A stretch of 64,000 bases of DNA from Imperialibacter sp. EC-SDR9 (lineage in GTDB: Bacteria; Bacteroidota; Bacteroidia; Cytophagales; Cyclobacteriaceae), in the NCBI RefSeq assembly GCF_902498805.1, contig NZ_LR701579.1:62001-126000 (forward strand). The letters run 5' to 3'. Under the pieces are notes generated by a model. That model was not told the DNA's origin. It made no database searches and was given only the letters and a program-made list of their open reading frames with translations. Both the position numbers and the translations under genes were made by a program. Position 1 is the first letter of the stretch, and the number at the start of each line of letters is the position of its first letter. Below, in pieces: positions 34,988 through 42,255 of this stretch.

Positions 34988-35224
34988 TTATTTTCTCCTC
35001 GCAGCATTTTCAACATCATTAAGCAAGTCTTCTGCCGATTGTTGAAACACGGAGACACCATATTCTCCCACAGTCTCGATAAACTCCCGTTTGGAAATCC
35101 CTGCGATAGCCGCCGCCTGACCGGACGATAATTTTCCTTGATCAAACAGCTTTGCAGCCACAATCATCGATACCTCTTTTTCATCGATATCGTCTGGTAT
35201 ATTATTTAGAGTGATCGTTTTCAT
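34988..35224 (-). CDS. UPF0175 family small protein (possible orphan antitoxin)
   Basis: 78 residues from ATG at 35224; the frame is open further upstream but those residues are not family-like. The segment KLSSGQAAAIAGISKREFIETVGEYGVSVF is cut here as SSGQAAAIAGISKREF, a helix-turn-helix typical of UPF0175, which often pairs with a DUF3368 PIN-type toxin. No PIN gene is next to it. It lies between the pseudouridine synthase gene and the methyltransferase gene on the same strand. Confidence 0.75.
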   Translation of the reverse strand: MKTITLNNIPDDIDEKEVSMIVAAKLFDQGKLSSGQAAAIAGISKREFIETVGEYGVSVFQQSAEDLLNDVENAARRK

Positions 35225-35274
35225 TTGTACAAATTCACAAAAAAGCCTTTGAATTGATGGGTGACTTTCCACCA

Positions 35275-35874
35275 TCACCCCAAATGTAACTTCCTCATCA
35301 ATACCCCAGCCGACACCTGACTGATTTCTCCCGACTTCAGCGGAAAGAGGCCAAGCTCTTCAATCGCCACCCTTACCAATCGCAACGTAGGATGCCCCAC
35401 TGCCGCCGTCATCCGCCGCACCTGCCGGTTCTTCCCTTCGGTAAGTTTCAACTCCAGCCAGGTAGTTTCCGTATATTTTTTGTGATTGACAGGTGGGTTC
35501 CTTTCAGCCAGCTTGTCAGATGCCACTACAATTTTAGCCTCCACAGGCAGGCTACGATGTTCTTTCCCTTTGATTCGAATAGTTGGGCCTTTGGCCAAGT
35601 CTTCCAGGGCTTTATGCTGCACAGTTCCTTCCACTTCCACCCAATAAGTTCTCTGGTGCTGATACTTTGGGTGGAGCAACCTCGCATTAAGTGACTTGTC
35701 GTTGGTGAGAATCAACAAACCCTCGCTGTCTGTATCCAGCCTGCCTACCGGGTACACATCCTTCGGCAGCTTGAACAGAGTGCCCAGGCCAGGGTTGCCG
35801 TCTTCGTCGGTGAACTGGCTCAGCACACCATAGGGCTTGTGAATGATGAAGTACAAATGCTCTTTTCCCGCCAC
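35275..35874 (-). CDS. RluE-like rRNA pseudouridine synthase
   Basis: 199 residues, starting at GTG (35874). The RsuA/RluB-E motif VGRLDTDSEGLLILTND contains the catalytic D47. There is no S4 domain, as in RluE, which modifies 23S rRNA. The start HLYFIIHKPYGVLSQFT matches that group. It lies in a leftward run with the UPF0175 and rRNA methyltransferase genes, suggesting shared expression of rRNA-modifying enzymes. Confidence 0.9.
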   Translation of the reverse strand: MAGKEHLYFIIHKPYGVLSQFTDEDGNPGLGTLFKLPKDVYPVGRLDTDSEGLLILTNDKSLNARLLHPKYQHQRTYWVEVEGTVQHKALEDLAKGPTIRIKGKEHRSLPVEAKIVVASDKLAERNPPVNHKKYTETTWLELKLTEGKNRQVRRMTAAVGHPTLRLVRVAIEELGLFPLKSGEISQVSAGVLMRKLHLG

Positions 35875-35884
35875 CGATCTTTTT

Positions 35885-36346
35885 TTATTGATTCAGTTTT
35901 TTCAACTCTTCCATTTCTTCCTCACTCAGGGCAAGGTCAATCTGAATGCGTCTTTCTGAAGGCAAAACAGTGAATAATACGCTGAAAATGAAGATAGGCG
36001 CCAGGAAGTATATCGGATCGTAGGTGACAATGGCGCCCACCACGCCAATCAGTCCCACCGTTTCCAGCACAGCCCCTCTGATCACTTTGTAGTTGTACCA
36101 CGACTGCAACCTTTGCTGCAAAGGAATAGTAGGATCAGCCTTCAGCAGCTTCCCTGTGAAAGTCCACCCTGCCAGTGCCGCCAGCGCCACCGCAAGGATA
36201 GCATATTTCGGCAGTCCCGTGGGAATAATCGTTGCCCCCTCGCCGGAGAAAAAAACGAAGAAAGAAACCATCGTGAACAGGGCCAGGGTTGACATGAGAG
36301 AAATGTAAACCAGCCGGAGAATGGTAAGGTATTTTTTGAGCGTCAT
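35885..36346 (-). CDS. Small four-helix membrane protein of unknown function
   Basis: 153 residues from ATG at 36346 (an upstream extension to 36388 is unlikely). Four hydrophobic segments, then a charged tail (LSEEEMEELKKLNQ). No recognised domain. It lies between the DAACS symporter and the pseudouridine synthase genes, about 10 bp from the latter. Confidence 0.7.
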   Translation of the reverse strand: MTLKKYLTILRLVYISLMSTLALFTMVSFFVFFSGEGATIIPTGLPKYAILAVALAALAGWTFTGKLLKADPTIPLQQRLQSWYNYKVIRGAVLETVGLIGVVGAIVTYDPIYFLAPIFIFSVLFTVLPSERRIQIDLALSEEEMEELKKLNQ

Positions 36347-36400
36347 TTTTATTGTTTGAGAAAGTAATGCCAATACTTTCTCAAACATAACAAATGATGT

Positions 36401-37675
36401 TTAGGTTTGCTTGTATTCCATCCGGTCAACGATGGCCGCCACGGTCACATTGCTGGTGATGTTGACCACCGTGCGAAACATGTCGAGTATCCTGTCGACA
36501 GCAAAAATAAGCCCCAGGCCTTCAGCATTCAGCCCTACGCTTTGCAAAATCACAATCAGCATCACCATGCCTGCACCAGGAACCGGGGCAGCACCAATAG
36601 AGGCCAGCGTGGCCATGACCACAATCGTTAGCTGCTGGCCCAGGCTCAGGTCAACGCCAAAGGCCTGAGCAATGAAGACCGCCGCCACTGCCTGATAAAG
36701 GCTGGTGCCGTCCATGTTCACTGTGGCGCCAATCGGCAGGCAGAAGCTCGTCACCTCTTCCCTGAGGCCAAGCTTTTCTTCGCTGCACTTCATAGTTACC
36801 GGCAGCGCCGCTGCGCTGGAACTGGTGCTGAAGCCCAGCATCTGCGCCGGAAGAATGTCCTGATAAAACTTCTTCACCGGGATTTTGGTAAATATTTTGA
36901 GCATCAACGGATACACCAGCAGCAGCATCATGAAAAGCCCGAAAATCACGGCAAAGGAATAAAGCCCCAGTGCCTGAAACAGCTCAAGCACCCCACCGCC
37001 GCTTGAGAAGTCGGCTACCATGCCTGCCATGAGGGCAAACACGCCATAGGGAGCAAACTTCATGATGATGTCCACGATTTTCAGCACAATGTCATTGGCT
37101 TCCAGAAAAAACTTACGGACAGTATCCGTCTGCTTTTCGGGCAGCATCACCATGGCAACGCCAAAAATAAGGGCAAAGAAAATCACCTGCAGCATTCGCT
37201 TGTTATCGCCCAGCGACATAAACAGGTTTTCCGGCACGGCATCCACCACAAACTGCAACGGCCCCTTGGTTTGAAAATCCTGTGCCATCGCACTCCTTTC
37301 TTCCACTTTCGAAGAGTACATCGCCTTCAGCTCTTCCCGCTTTTCGGGGGAGAAAGAAAGGCCGGGATTGATGATGTTCACAGTGAGGAGGCCAATGGTA
37401 ATGGCCAGAATGGTGGTGAAAAGAAACAAAACAAAGGTCTTCGTACCCATTCTGCTAAGCCTGCTGATGTCTTTCAGGTTGCTCATGCCCACAATGAGGC
37501 TCACCAGCACCAGCGGCACGGCGATCAGCTTGAGGAGGTTGATAAAAATGGTGCCGAAGGGGCTTATCCAAACCTTGATAAATGCAGAGGTGCCAAGAGA
37601 TCCGGCCAAAAGTCCTGCCAGAACGCCGGCGATCATTCCAATAATAATCTGCCAGTGAAGAGCGAGTTTTTTCAT
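36401..37675 (-). CDS. Dicarboxylate/amino acid:cation symporter (DAACS family)
   Basis: 424 residues, about eight membrane helices plus two re-entrant loops. The family signatures are the Ser-rich loop GFSTSSSAAALPVT and the NMDGT motif (LPIGATVNMDGTSLYQA), which bind cation and substrate, and a C-terminal DRILDMFRTVVNI. Members take up glutamate, aspartate or C4-dicarboxylates with Na+ or H+. Inner membrane. It is the first gene of a leftward run that ends with the methyltransferase. Confidence 0.95.
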   Translation of the reverse strand: MKKLALHWQIIIGMIAGVLAGLLAGSLGTSAFIKVWISPFGTIFINLLKLIAVPLVLVSLIVGMSNLKDISRLSRMGTKTFVLFLFTTILAITIGLLTVNIINPGLSFSPEKREELKAMYSSKVEERSAMAQDFQTKGPLQFVVDAVPENLFMSLGDNKRMLQVIFFALIFGVAMVMLPEKQTDTVRKFFLEANDIVLKIVDIIMKFAPYGVFALMAGMVADFSSGGGVLELFQALGLYSFAVIFGLFMMLLLVYPLMLKIFTKIPVKKFYQDILPAQMLGFSTSSSAAALPVTMKCSEEKLGLREEVTSFCLPIGATVNMDGTSLYQAVAAVFIAQAFGVDLSLGQQLTIVVMATLASIGAAPVPGAGMVMLIVILQSVGLNAEGLGLIFAVDRILDMFRTVVNITSNVTVAAIVDRMEYKQT

Positions 37676-37799
37676 TCAGGGTCAACGGTTGATGGTGTAT
37701 AAATGCGGAAAGATATGGGATTGCCCGATCCGTTGATTTGCGGCGCAGTGAATTATTTTTTACGGAAGGAATATTAGTTAATTTGGGTGAAAAGTTGAG

Positions 37800-37828
37800 T
37801 GCCAACGGTAGCCTGTCGGGCGTTGGCA
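37800..37828. repeat. Inverted repeat upstream of the thioesterase gene
   Basis: TGCCAACG (37800-37807) and CGTTGGCA (37821-37828) are perfect 8-bp inverted repeats with a 13-bp spacer, lying 24 bp upstream of the thioesterase ATG and between it and the divergent symporter gene. Possible operator or hairpin. Confidence 0.35.
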
Positions 37829-37851
37829 TTCTCAAATAAGACTTTCGCAAA

Positions 37852-38412
37852 ATGGCCATACATCCCAGAACCGTTGCTTACTCTCAGGTGACCATCACCG
37901 AGCTCATGATCCCTTCATACGCCAACTTCGGCGGCAAAATCCACGGCGGCATTCTGCTGTCGCTCATGGACAAAGTAGCCTATGCCTGCGCCACCAAGCA
38001 TTCAGGTGCTTATTGCGTCACGGTGTCAGTCGATACCGTCGACTTTCTCCAGCCGGTGGAAGTGGGCGACCTGGTGTCGCTGAAGGCATCCATCAACTAC
38101 GTGGGCAATTCTTCCATGGTGGTGGGCATTCACGTAGTGGCTGAGAACGTAAAGGAGGGCGTGGTGAAGCATACCAACAACAGCTACTTTACCATGGTGG
38201 CCAAAGACGACAACGATAAGCTGACCACAGTGCCCGCTCTCATTCTGTCCGACAAAGAGGAGGTCAGGAGATTTGTGGAAGCTATCCACCGAAAAGACCT
38301 GAAGAAGGAAGCCGCTGAAAGGATGCAGGCAACCAAAAAGGTTTTTCAGCTGGAGAATGTGGTGTCGTTGCTGGAGAAGGAAAGGTGCGAGATAGCTTTC
38401 GCCGCCAAATGA
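37852..38412 (+). CDS. Acyl-CoA thioesterase (hotdog fold)
   Basis: 186 residues. The YciA/BACH-type hotdog motif is in NFGGKIHGGILLSLMDKVAY (catalytic-type Asp in the central helix) and VDTVDFLQPVEVGDLVSL. The C-terminal 50 residues are a charged helix. It hydrolyses acyl-CoA to free acid and CoA; chain-length preference is not readable. Cytoplasmic. The start codon is directly preceded by CTTTCGCAAAA, seen also before two other genes in this window. Confidence 0.9.
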   Translation: MAIHPRTVAYSQVTITELMIPSYANFGGKIHGGILLSLMDKVAYACATKHSGAYCVTVSVDTVDFLQPVEVGDLVSLKASINYVGNSSMVVGIHVVAENVKEGVVKHTNNSYFTMVAKDDNDKLTTVPALILSDKEEVRRFVEAIHRKDLKKEAAERMQATKKVFQLENVVSLLEKERCEIAFAAK

Positions 38413-38428
38413 AGCTTGACGGAGCTTC
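38411..38428 (+). terminator. Hairpin at the thioesterase stop codon
   Basis: GAAGCT (38411-38416) pairs with AGCTTC (38423-38428) across a 6-nt loop, with an outer CGCCA/TGGCG extension. It overlaps the stop codon. No T-run follows. Confidence 0.35.
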
Positions 38429-38783
38429 TAATGGCGCAAGGAATAAAAACACCCTAACACCCTACTGAGCAAGTATTTGTATCGAGAAACCTTGTATCTG
38501 ATTGAACTTACTTTGCTTTTTGTTGATCAAACTACTGCTTAAGGAAAGATAAGCCAGAAATTAAATCGTAATACCTTCCTTTTTGCTACACTTACTTATC
38601 TTTTCGGTGGTATCACCTTGTTTTTGAGTGAAAACACTATTTTTATAGAGTATTTTCCTATAATTTTTATTCAGGAGAGTTATCTTTTTGATTAAATTAC
38701 TTACCATTTAAGTGGAATGACTATTCTTTTAAGTGGGTAGTTCATGCACAAAAGGTAAATTTTTTATACTAAAAGACAAACTC
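38429..38783. other. AT-rich intergenic region
   Basis: About 355 bp of strongly AT-rich DNA between the thioesterase and HTH genes. I see no reading frame that looks coding and no recognisable RNA. It probably holds the promoter of the HTH gene. The change to GC-rich sequence inside the HTH gene is abrupt. Confidence 0.5.
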
Positions 38784-39134
38784 ATGCTTACTTTCAACTT
38801 ACTGCAGGTGCTTCGGGTACGTTGGATCAGGCAGCCCTATGGTTACCTGGTTCGGAATGGCATTTCGCCCAACCTGGCACACAAAATGGCCAATGAGCAA
38901 ATCCGTGCCATCCGCCTCGATCACATAGAAAAGCTATGCCATTTACTCAACTGCACACCCAACGACCTGTTTCGCTTCTCGCCCGGCCGGGAGGTGGTGC
39001 CGCCCGGCCATGCCTTGCACCGGCTGGCCCGCAAAGACGACGAGCAGCAGGCCGTGGAGTGGCTCACAGCCCTGCACAATCTGCCCCTGGAAGAGCTCAG
39101 GAAGCTGGCAAAGGAAAAGAAGGAAGGGGAGTAG
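38784..39134 (+). CDS. XRE-type helix-turn-helix regulator
   Basis: 117 residues from ATG at 38784. The Cro/C1-type HTH spans ~1-65 (VRNGISPNLAHKMANEQIRA, then DHIEKLCHLLNCTPNDLF), the second part matching the classic XRE end. The rest is a charged tail (LEELRKLAKEKKEGE). It probably represses its own promoter in the AT-rich upstream DNA. The gene's 3' half is much richer in GC than its surroundings. It marks the left border of the accessory region 38.4-43.4 kb. Confidence 0.8.
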   Translation: MLTFNLLQVLRVRWIRQPYGYLVRNGISPNLAHKMANEQIRAIRLDHIEKLCHLLNCTPNDLFRFSPGREVVPPGHALHRLARKDDEQQAVEWLTALHNLPLEELRKLAKEKKEGE

Positions 39135-39177
39135 GGCAGGAGGGCGTGGGAAGCTGGCAGGGGGCAGCCCACCGCCT

Positions 39178-39240
39178 CGCCACGTCATTCTGAGGAGCCA
39201 TGCGGCGCAAAGCAGAGCATGACGACGTGAGAATCTGCCC
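39178..39240. repeat. Imperfect palindromic dispersed-type repeat
   Basis: CCACGTCATTCTGAGGAG at the left and GCATGACGACGTGAG at the right form an imperfect inverted repeat around a GC-rich centre. Motifs of the type CGTCATTCTGAG are common dispersed repeats in bacterial intergenic DNA. Only one copy is seen here. Confidence 0.4.
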
Positions 39241-39368
39241 GGCAAGAGCCCAGAGGCAAAAGGACCAGCGACCCAATCACCCACAAGTATTTCTGGTGGC
39301 TCAGCGACCTCCTGATAGCCCCGGCCCTCCGGCTGATCCGTTTTTAGGGAACCTACATATTAGAAAGG

Positions 39369-39400
39369 TTTTGGCCTGATAGCGGGAAATACTACCTTTG
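39369..39400 (+). promoter_or_regulatory. Strong Bacteroidota-type promoter with no gene downstream
   Basis: TTTTGG (39369-39374) is followed by a 19-nt spacer and TACCTTTG (39393-39400), matching the -33/-7 consensus TTTG-N19-TAnnTTTG. Transcription would start near 39406. No credible protein frame follows. Confidence 0.55.
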
Positions 39401-39405
39401 AAGTA

Positions 39406-39636
39406 AGAAAGGCCACCCACATTGTGAGCAGCCTTAATTTTGATCCAACTATAAAAAGGTCTGTTAGAGTTTTCTACACCCCATCTCATTTCCATTTAAT
39501 GAGAATGGCTTCGACCAGACCGATTAGTACTCTGCTTATCTCGGTTACTATCCATACAACGGTAGTAGAGCCGGTTACACAGAGGGTATTATTTGACTCA
39601 GAGGGGCGCACCACACAACGGGCGCCTTTTCTGTTT
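39406..39636 (+). ncRNA. Candidate small structured RNA, about 230 nt
   Basis: Starts after the promoter at 39369-39400. Contains an outer stem GGTCTG/CAGACC (39458-39463, 39516-39521) enclosing a strong hairpin CCATCTCATT / AATGAG-A-ATGG (39481-39508, one bulge, 7-nt loop), a CTCTG/CAGAG pairing, and a final GGCGC/GCGCC hairpin (39605-39626) followed by TTTTCTGTTT. I cannot match it to a known RNA. It could also be a decayed leader. Confidence 0.35.
39605..39636 (+). terminator. Terminator-like hairpin with T-run
   Basis: GGCGC (39605-39609) pairs with GCGCC (39622-39626), loop 12 nt, followed directly by TTTTCTGTTT. It would end the candidate RNA starting near 39406. Confidence 0.5.
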
Positions 39637-39830
39637 GCAAAGTTGCATCTTTTCCCAATTCACTCCAAAACTTTCAGGAACAAAAATAGAATATTGTACT
39701 GCATATGATGTTAATATAACCCACAAAACGAAATAATATTTTGCTTTTGTAAAGTATAACTTACATTTTCAATGTGTAAAACGGGGATTGTTACTATTAG
39801 AGGAGGGCGCATAAATGAGAAAAGGGCTGA

Positions 39831-40044
39831 TTATTCAGCCCCTATCAATCTTTTGTATGTCAGTACGCTTTCTGAGTCCTTCAAGAATTTATTAAACCTG
39901 TCCCGTTCGGTAATATCCCTTGTATTGAATCGGGCTGAAAACTCGTCAAGGTGTCTTTCAATGTGCTTCTCACTTACTGGCGGTAAGTCCTATACAGCCC
40001 AACGGTTAAGAATGCTCCAGAAGTTCTTATTGGTGTTGGTCTGA
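39831..40044 (-). pseudogene. Decayed C-terminal part of an IS1595/ISXO2-type transposase
   Basis: On the minus strand: VQTNTNKNFWSILNRWAV, an in-frame stop, then SEKHIERHLDEFSARFNTRD to a stop at 39831-39833. FWSxLxR followed by HVSEKHLxRYLDEFxxRxN is the end of the DDE domain of ISXO2-like transposases. The N-terminal two thirds are missing. A hairpin GGGCTGA/TCAGCCC (39824-39841) at the stop with T-rich sequence on the minus strand is the old terminator. Confidence 0.75.
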
Positions 40045-40413
40045 ACCTTACTATCCGTAGAGTTCCCCAGAGCCCTGCGGATTGACAATAAAAACGAGTC
40101 TCTGAGAGAGAATCTCTAAGAGGGAACCTCTGACTCGCTGGCCTGGGCAACTGGCAAGCCTCGGCCATCTGGAAAAGTGCCGACAGTTAACAGAGCAGCA
40201 ACTTTCCGGCCGCACACTGTAACCTCCCGGGTATCGCCCCGAAAGGCCTGGCTTCCAACGGGCCGTTTTTAGGCATTTGTAAGCATCTCTAGACACCTAA
40301 AAATGGGCAATGGACCTTATTAGGCAAAATAGAGCAGTTTAGGCCTTTTGTGGCTATAATGAAAGTGAACGTAATTGTGTATATTCGTTCGTTGCATAAA
40401 ATCGCATACATGA
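40045..40413. other. Intergenic DNA next to the transposase relic
   Basis: About 370 bp without a credible gene. It holds several short direct and inverted motifs (for example GAGTCTCTGAGAGAGAATCTC near 40090) and ends in AT-rich DNA upstream of the orphan gene at 40414. The left part may be further decayed IS sequence. Confidence 0.4.
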
Positions 40414-41007
40414 ATGGCATACTATAAAATTGGACGTTATAGAGTATTTTATTCGGAGGATCGATTCATGGAGGTAAACCAGCCGTTTCTTAGTAGCCTG
40501 ACCGCCCATGAACTAATTAGTATGAAGGTTCTTGGGATAGATGGGAAGCCCGACAAAAATGCCTTAAAACTTCAAACTATTCACATCGAAAAATTACAAG
40601 AAGATCTTAAGAACCTCCCAAATCAAGATTTTATTGAAAAGTGGGTTGAGTTTGATTTCAGAAATGAGAAAGCTCAAGATGTAGTTGGGGAAATTCTAGT
40701 CGACTACTTTGATATTTACAAGAATGGCTGCATCATTGATTTGCGTACTTTTGACGACCAATTAAATAATGACTTCACTGGAGAGAATTTGTCTTTCCCA
40801 ACAGGAGAAAAAGTACGGCTCCAATTCACATTATCAAACAGACAGAATTTTGCCCAACGACTATTTAAAAGGAGATCGTTGTTTAATGTTGTAATGGATT
40901 TGAAAAGAATAAAAATAGCAAAAGGAGTTCTTGCTGATTTTAAAATTGAGACTGACAATCAAATTTTTCAGTTTTCGGAGAATGTAGAAATTTCAAGTAA
41001 AGGCTAG
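40414..41007 (+). CDS. Orphan cytoplasmic protein, unknown function
   Basis: 197 residues, no signal peptide or membrane helix. The N-terminus (YYKIGRYRVFYSEDRFMEV) is followed by a mixed helical/beta protein rich in Lys, Asp, Phe and Asn; the last 70 residues look like beta strands with FKRRSLFNVVMDLKR. I recognise no family. Composition is clearly AT-rich compared with the core genes. It lies 42 bp upstream of another orphan gene on the same strand, so the two may be a unit. Confidence 0.65.
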   Translation: MAYYKIGRYRVFYSEDRFMEVNQPFLSSLTAHELISMKVLGIDGKPDKNALKLQTIHIEKLQEDLKNLPNQDFIEKWVEFDFRNEKAQDVVGEILVDYFDIYKNGCIIDLRTFDDQLNNDFTGENLSFPTGEKVRLQFTLSNRQNFAQRLFKRRSLFNVVMDLKRIKIAKGVLADFKIETDNQIFQFSENVEISSKG

Positions 41008-41049
41008 CTCAAATACTTTATGTAGCAAAGGTTCTAATTGACGCGATAT

Positions 41050-41748
41050 ATGAAATTAACCCCTAAACAAGAGAAGGAACTGGCAGAGATAGTGCTATCC
41101 AACTCTATTGACTGGGGCAACTTTGAAGAAGTCCAAGTTGCAAATGCTGGAAAAGAATATAGTCGATTAATCCATAAACCCACTGGCTTATTTTTTGAGA
41201 TATTTCACGATGTTTTATTTGAAACGGTGCACCAAAATATGGGAGGCTGGCATGTATATTTTACTCCAGGTAATGACTATTCAGCATATTCCTCTTTTGA
41301 ATTAATTAAGGGCTGGGATAATGTAAAGATAATATTTAAGTCATGGATAGCACTCTTGCAGGATGAAATCCAAGCCAGTGAATTTCTTGATGATATTCAA
41401 GAATTTGCCTCCACACCAACAGAGAAGTTCGATTTTTCAGAGGACGTATTATTGAATGAGGATGAGGTCAGTCAGCTCACAACAGAGCTACTTTTGCTCA
41501 AGCAAAAAATTGAAAGCCTACAGGGTGAAAATCAGATGGTCGTCCAATCTCTTGAAGCGAAGATCGACTATCTGATAAGCCGAGTTGATAAGAAATACCC
41601 AAAAATCGATTGGATTAACCTAGCGATGGGCACAATAGTGTCTATGTTTTCCTCCGAAGCAAGTGATTTCATTAAATCGCATCCGGAGCTTTTTGATCAC
41701 ATAAAGTTTTTCTTTCACTTAGTCTCAAACGGGAAATTCTTAAAATAA
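41050..41748 (+). CDS. Orphan protein with coiled coil and hydrophobic C-terminus
   Basis: 232 residues from ATG at 41050; an in-frame TTG at 41038 is less likely. The N-terminal ~130 residues are soluble (WHVYFTPGNDYSAYSSFE). A heptad-like coiled coil (LTTELLLLKQKIESLQ, continuing to LEAKIDYLISRV) spans ~150-190, then a moderately hydrophobic end (WINLAMGTIVSMFSS). AT-rich like its partner. A coiled coil feeding a membrane-tropic end occurs in phage-defence effectors, but nothing specific supports that here. Confidence 0.65.
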   Translation: MKLTPKQEKELAEIVLSNSIDWGNFEEVQVANAGKEYSRLIHKPTGLFFEIFHDVLFETVHQNMGGWHVYFTPGNDYSAYSSFELIKGWDNVKIIFKSWIALLQDEIQASEFLDDIQEFASTPTEKFDFSEDVLLNEDEVSQLTTELLLLKQKIESLQGENQMVVQSLEAKIDYLISRVDKKYPKIDWINLAMGTIVSMFSSEASDFIKSHPELFDHIKFFFHLVSNGKFLK

Positions 41749-41950
41749 ATGTGGCTAAAACAACGGTAAAAATGAATGTGGGCTTCACGGGTAATCATAG
41801 GGTAGCTGGCTTGGAATGTCCCACTAGCAGTCCAAGCAGCGGCATCATCCAATAGTAGCGAACGCTAGTGCGAGGCTTGACCCGGACGGAGTCTCGTACC
41901 ACTAGCGGTCTCGTACCCTAATCAAAATTGGCCAGGATCCGAGCAATACC
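41749..41950. repeat. Cluster of short repeats
   Basis: GTCTCGTACC occurs at 41891-41900 and 41908-41917 (17-bp period); CCACTAGC followed by RGTC occurs twice, and GAACGCTAGTGCGAG is a partial inverse. No gene is visible. It directly precedes the 92-bp direct repeat that starts at 41951. Confidence 0.45.
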
Positions 41951-42042
41951 CTCCCCACCCAAACAATTTTCTTTGCCTCATTTGCACTTTTTCATCAGCT
42001 TTCGCAAAACGATGAAATATGCAGAAAGTACTTACCCTCCTT
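41951..42042 (+). repeat. Left copy of a 92-bp direct repeat (5' end of the M24 gene)
   Basis: Matches 43365-43456 at 85 of 92 positions with no indel (my count). It contains the leader CTTTCGCAAAACGATGAAAT and the first codons of the M24 peptidase (reading MQKVLTLLF here) before the sequences diverge. The copies flank the small ORF and the RhuM gene. Confidence 0.9.
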
Positions 42043-42057
42043 TTTTCCCCTGTTCCG

Positions 42058-42108
42058 AAGGGCGTCCCTCAGCCCCGTCGTCTGGTTTCAACCCGACGCT
42101 AAGCGGGA
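42058..42108. repeat. Partial copy of a dispersed palindromic repeat
   Basis: Contains AGCCCCGTCGTCTGGTTTCA followed by ACCCGACGCTAAGCG, resembling the repeats at 51720 and 56214 (GGGGC block, then GGTTTCAACCC and CGC). It is degenerate and partly rearranged. Confidence 0.4.
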
Positions 42109-42132
42109 AAGCCGAACAAAGGATAAAAATGG

Positions 42133-42255
42133 ATGGCTGATCCAAGAGATTTCCAACCGGGTTCAGCATTGGGAATTGTAAATGGTATTTTTAGAGAAAA
42201 GAAAAAGTACTTTCAAGCAGTGAAAGAATCAGAACTTAAAAAAACAGGAGCTTAA
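42133..42255 (+). CDS. 40-residue small ORF coupled to the RhuM gene
   Basis: ATG at 42133 to TAA at 42253-42255, sharing one base with the RhuM ATG (TAATG). An AAAGGA lies 9 nt upstream of the start. The protein reads MADPRDFQPGSALGIVNGIF then a basic tail (REKKKYFQAVKESELKKTGA). No family is recognised. It may be a real small gene whose translation drives RhuM, or the tail of a lost gene; RhuM genes often sit inside type I restriction operons. Confidence 0.45.
   Translation: MADPRDFQPGSALGIVNGIFREKKKYFQAVKESELKKTGA

Noticed and set aside
39424-39708. A 94-codon plus-strand frame downstream of the promoter at 39369.
   Set aside because: It runs through the terminator hairpin and has no protein-like pattern; a non-coding RNA fits better.
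40051-40296. Minus-strand frame of 81 codons next to the transposase relic.
   Set aside because: No similarity to the transposase and a Cys/Arg/Ser-rich composition typical of a chance frame.
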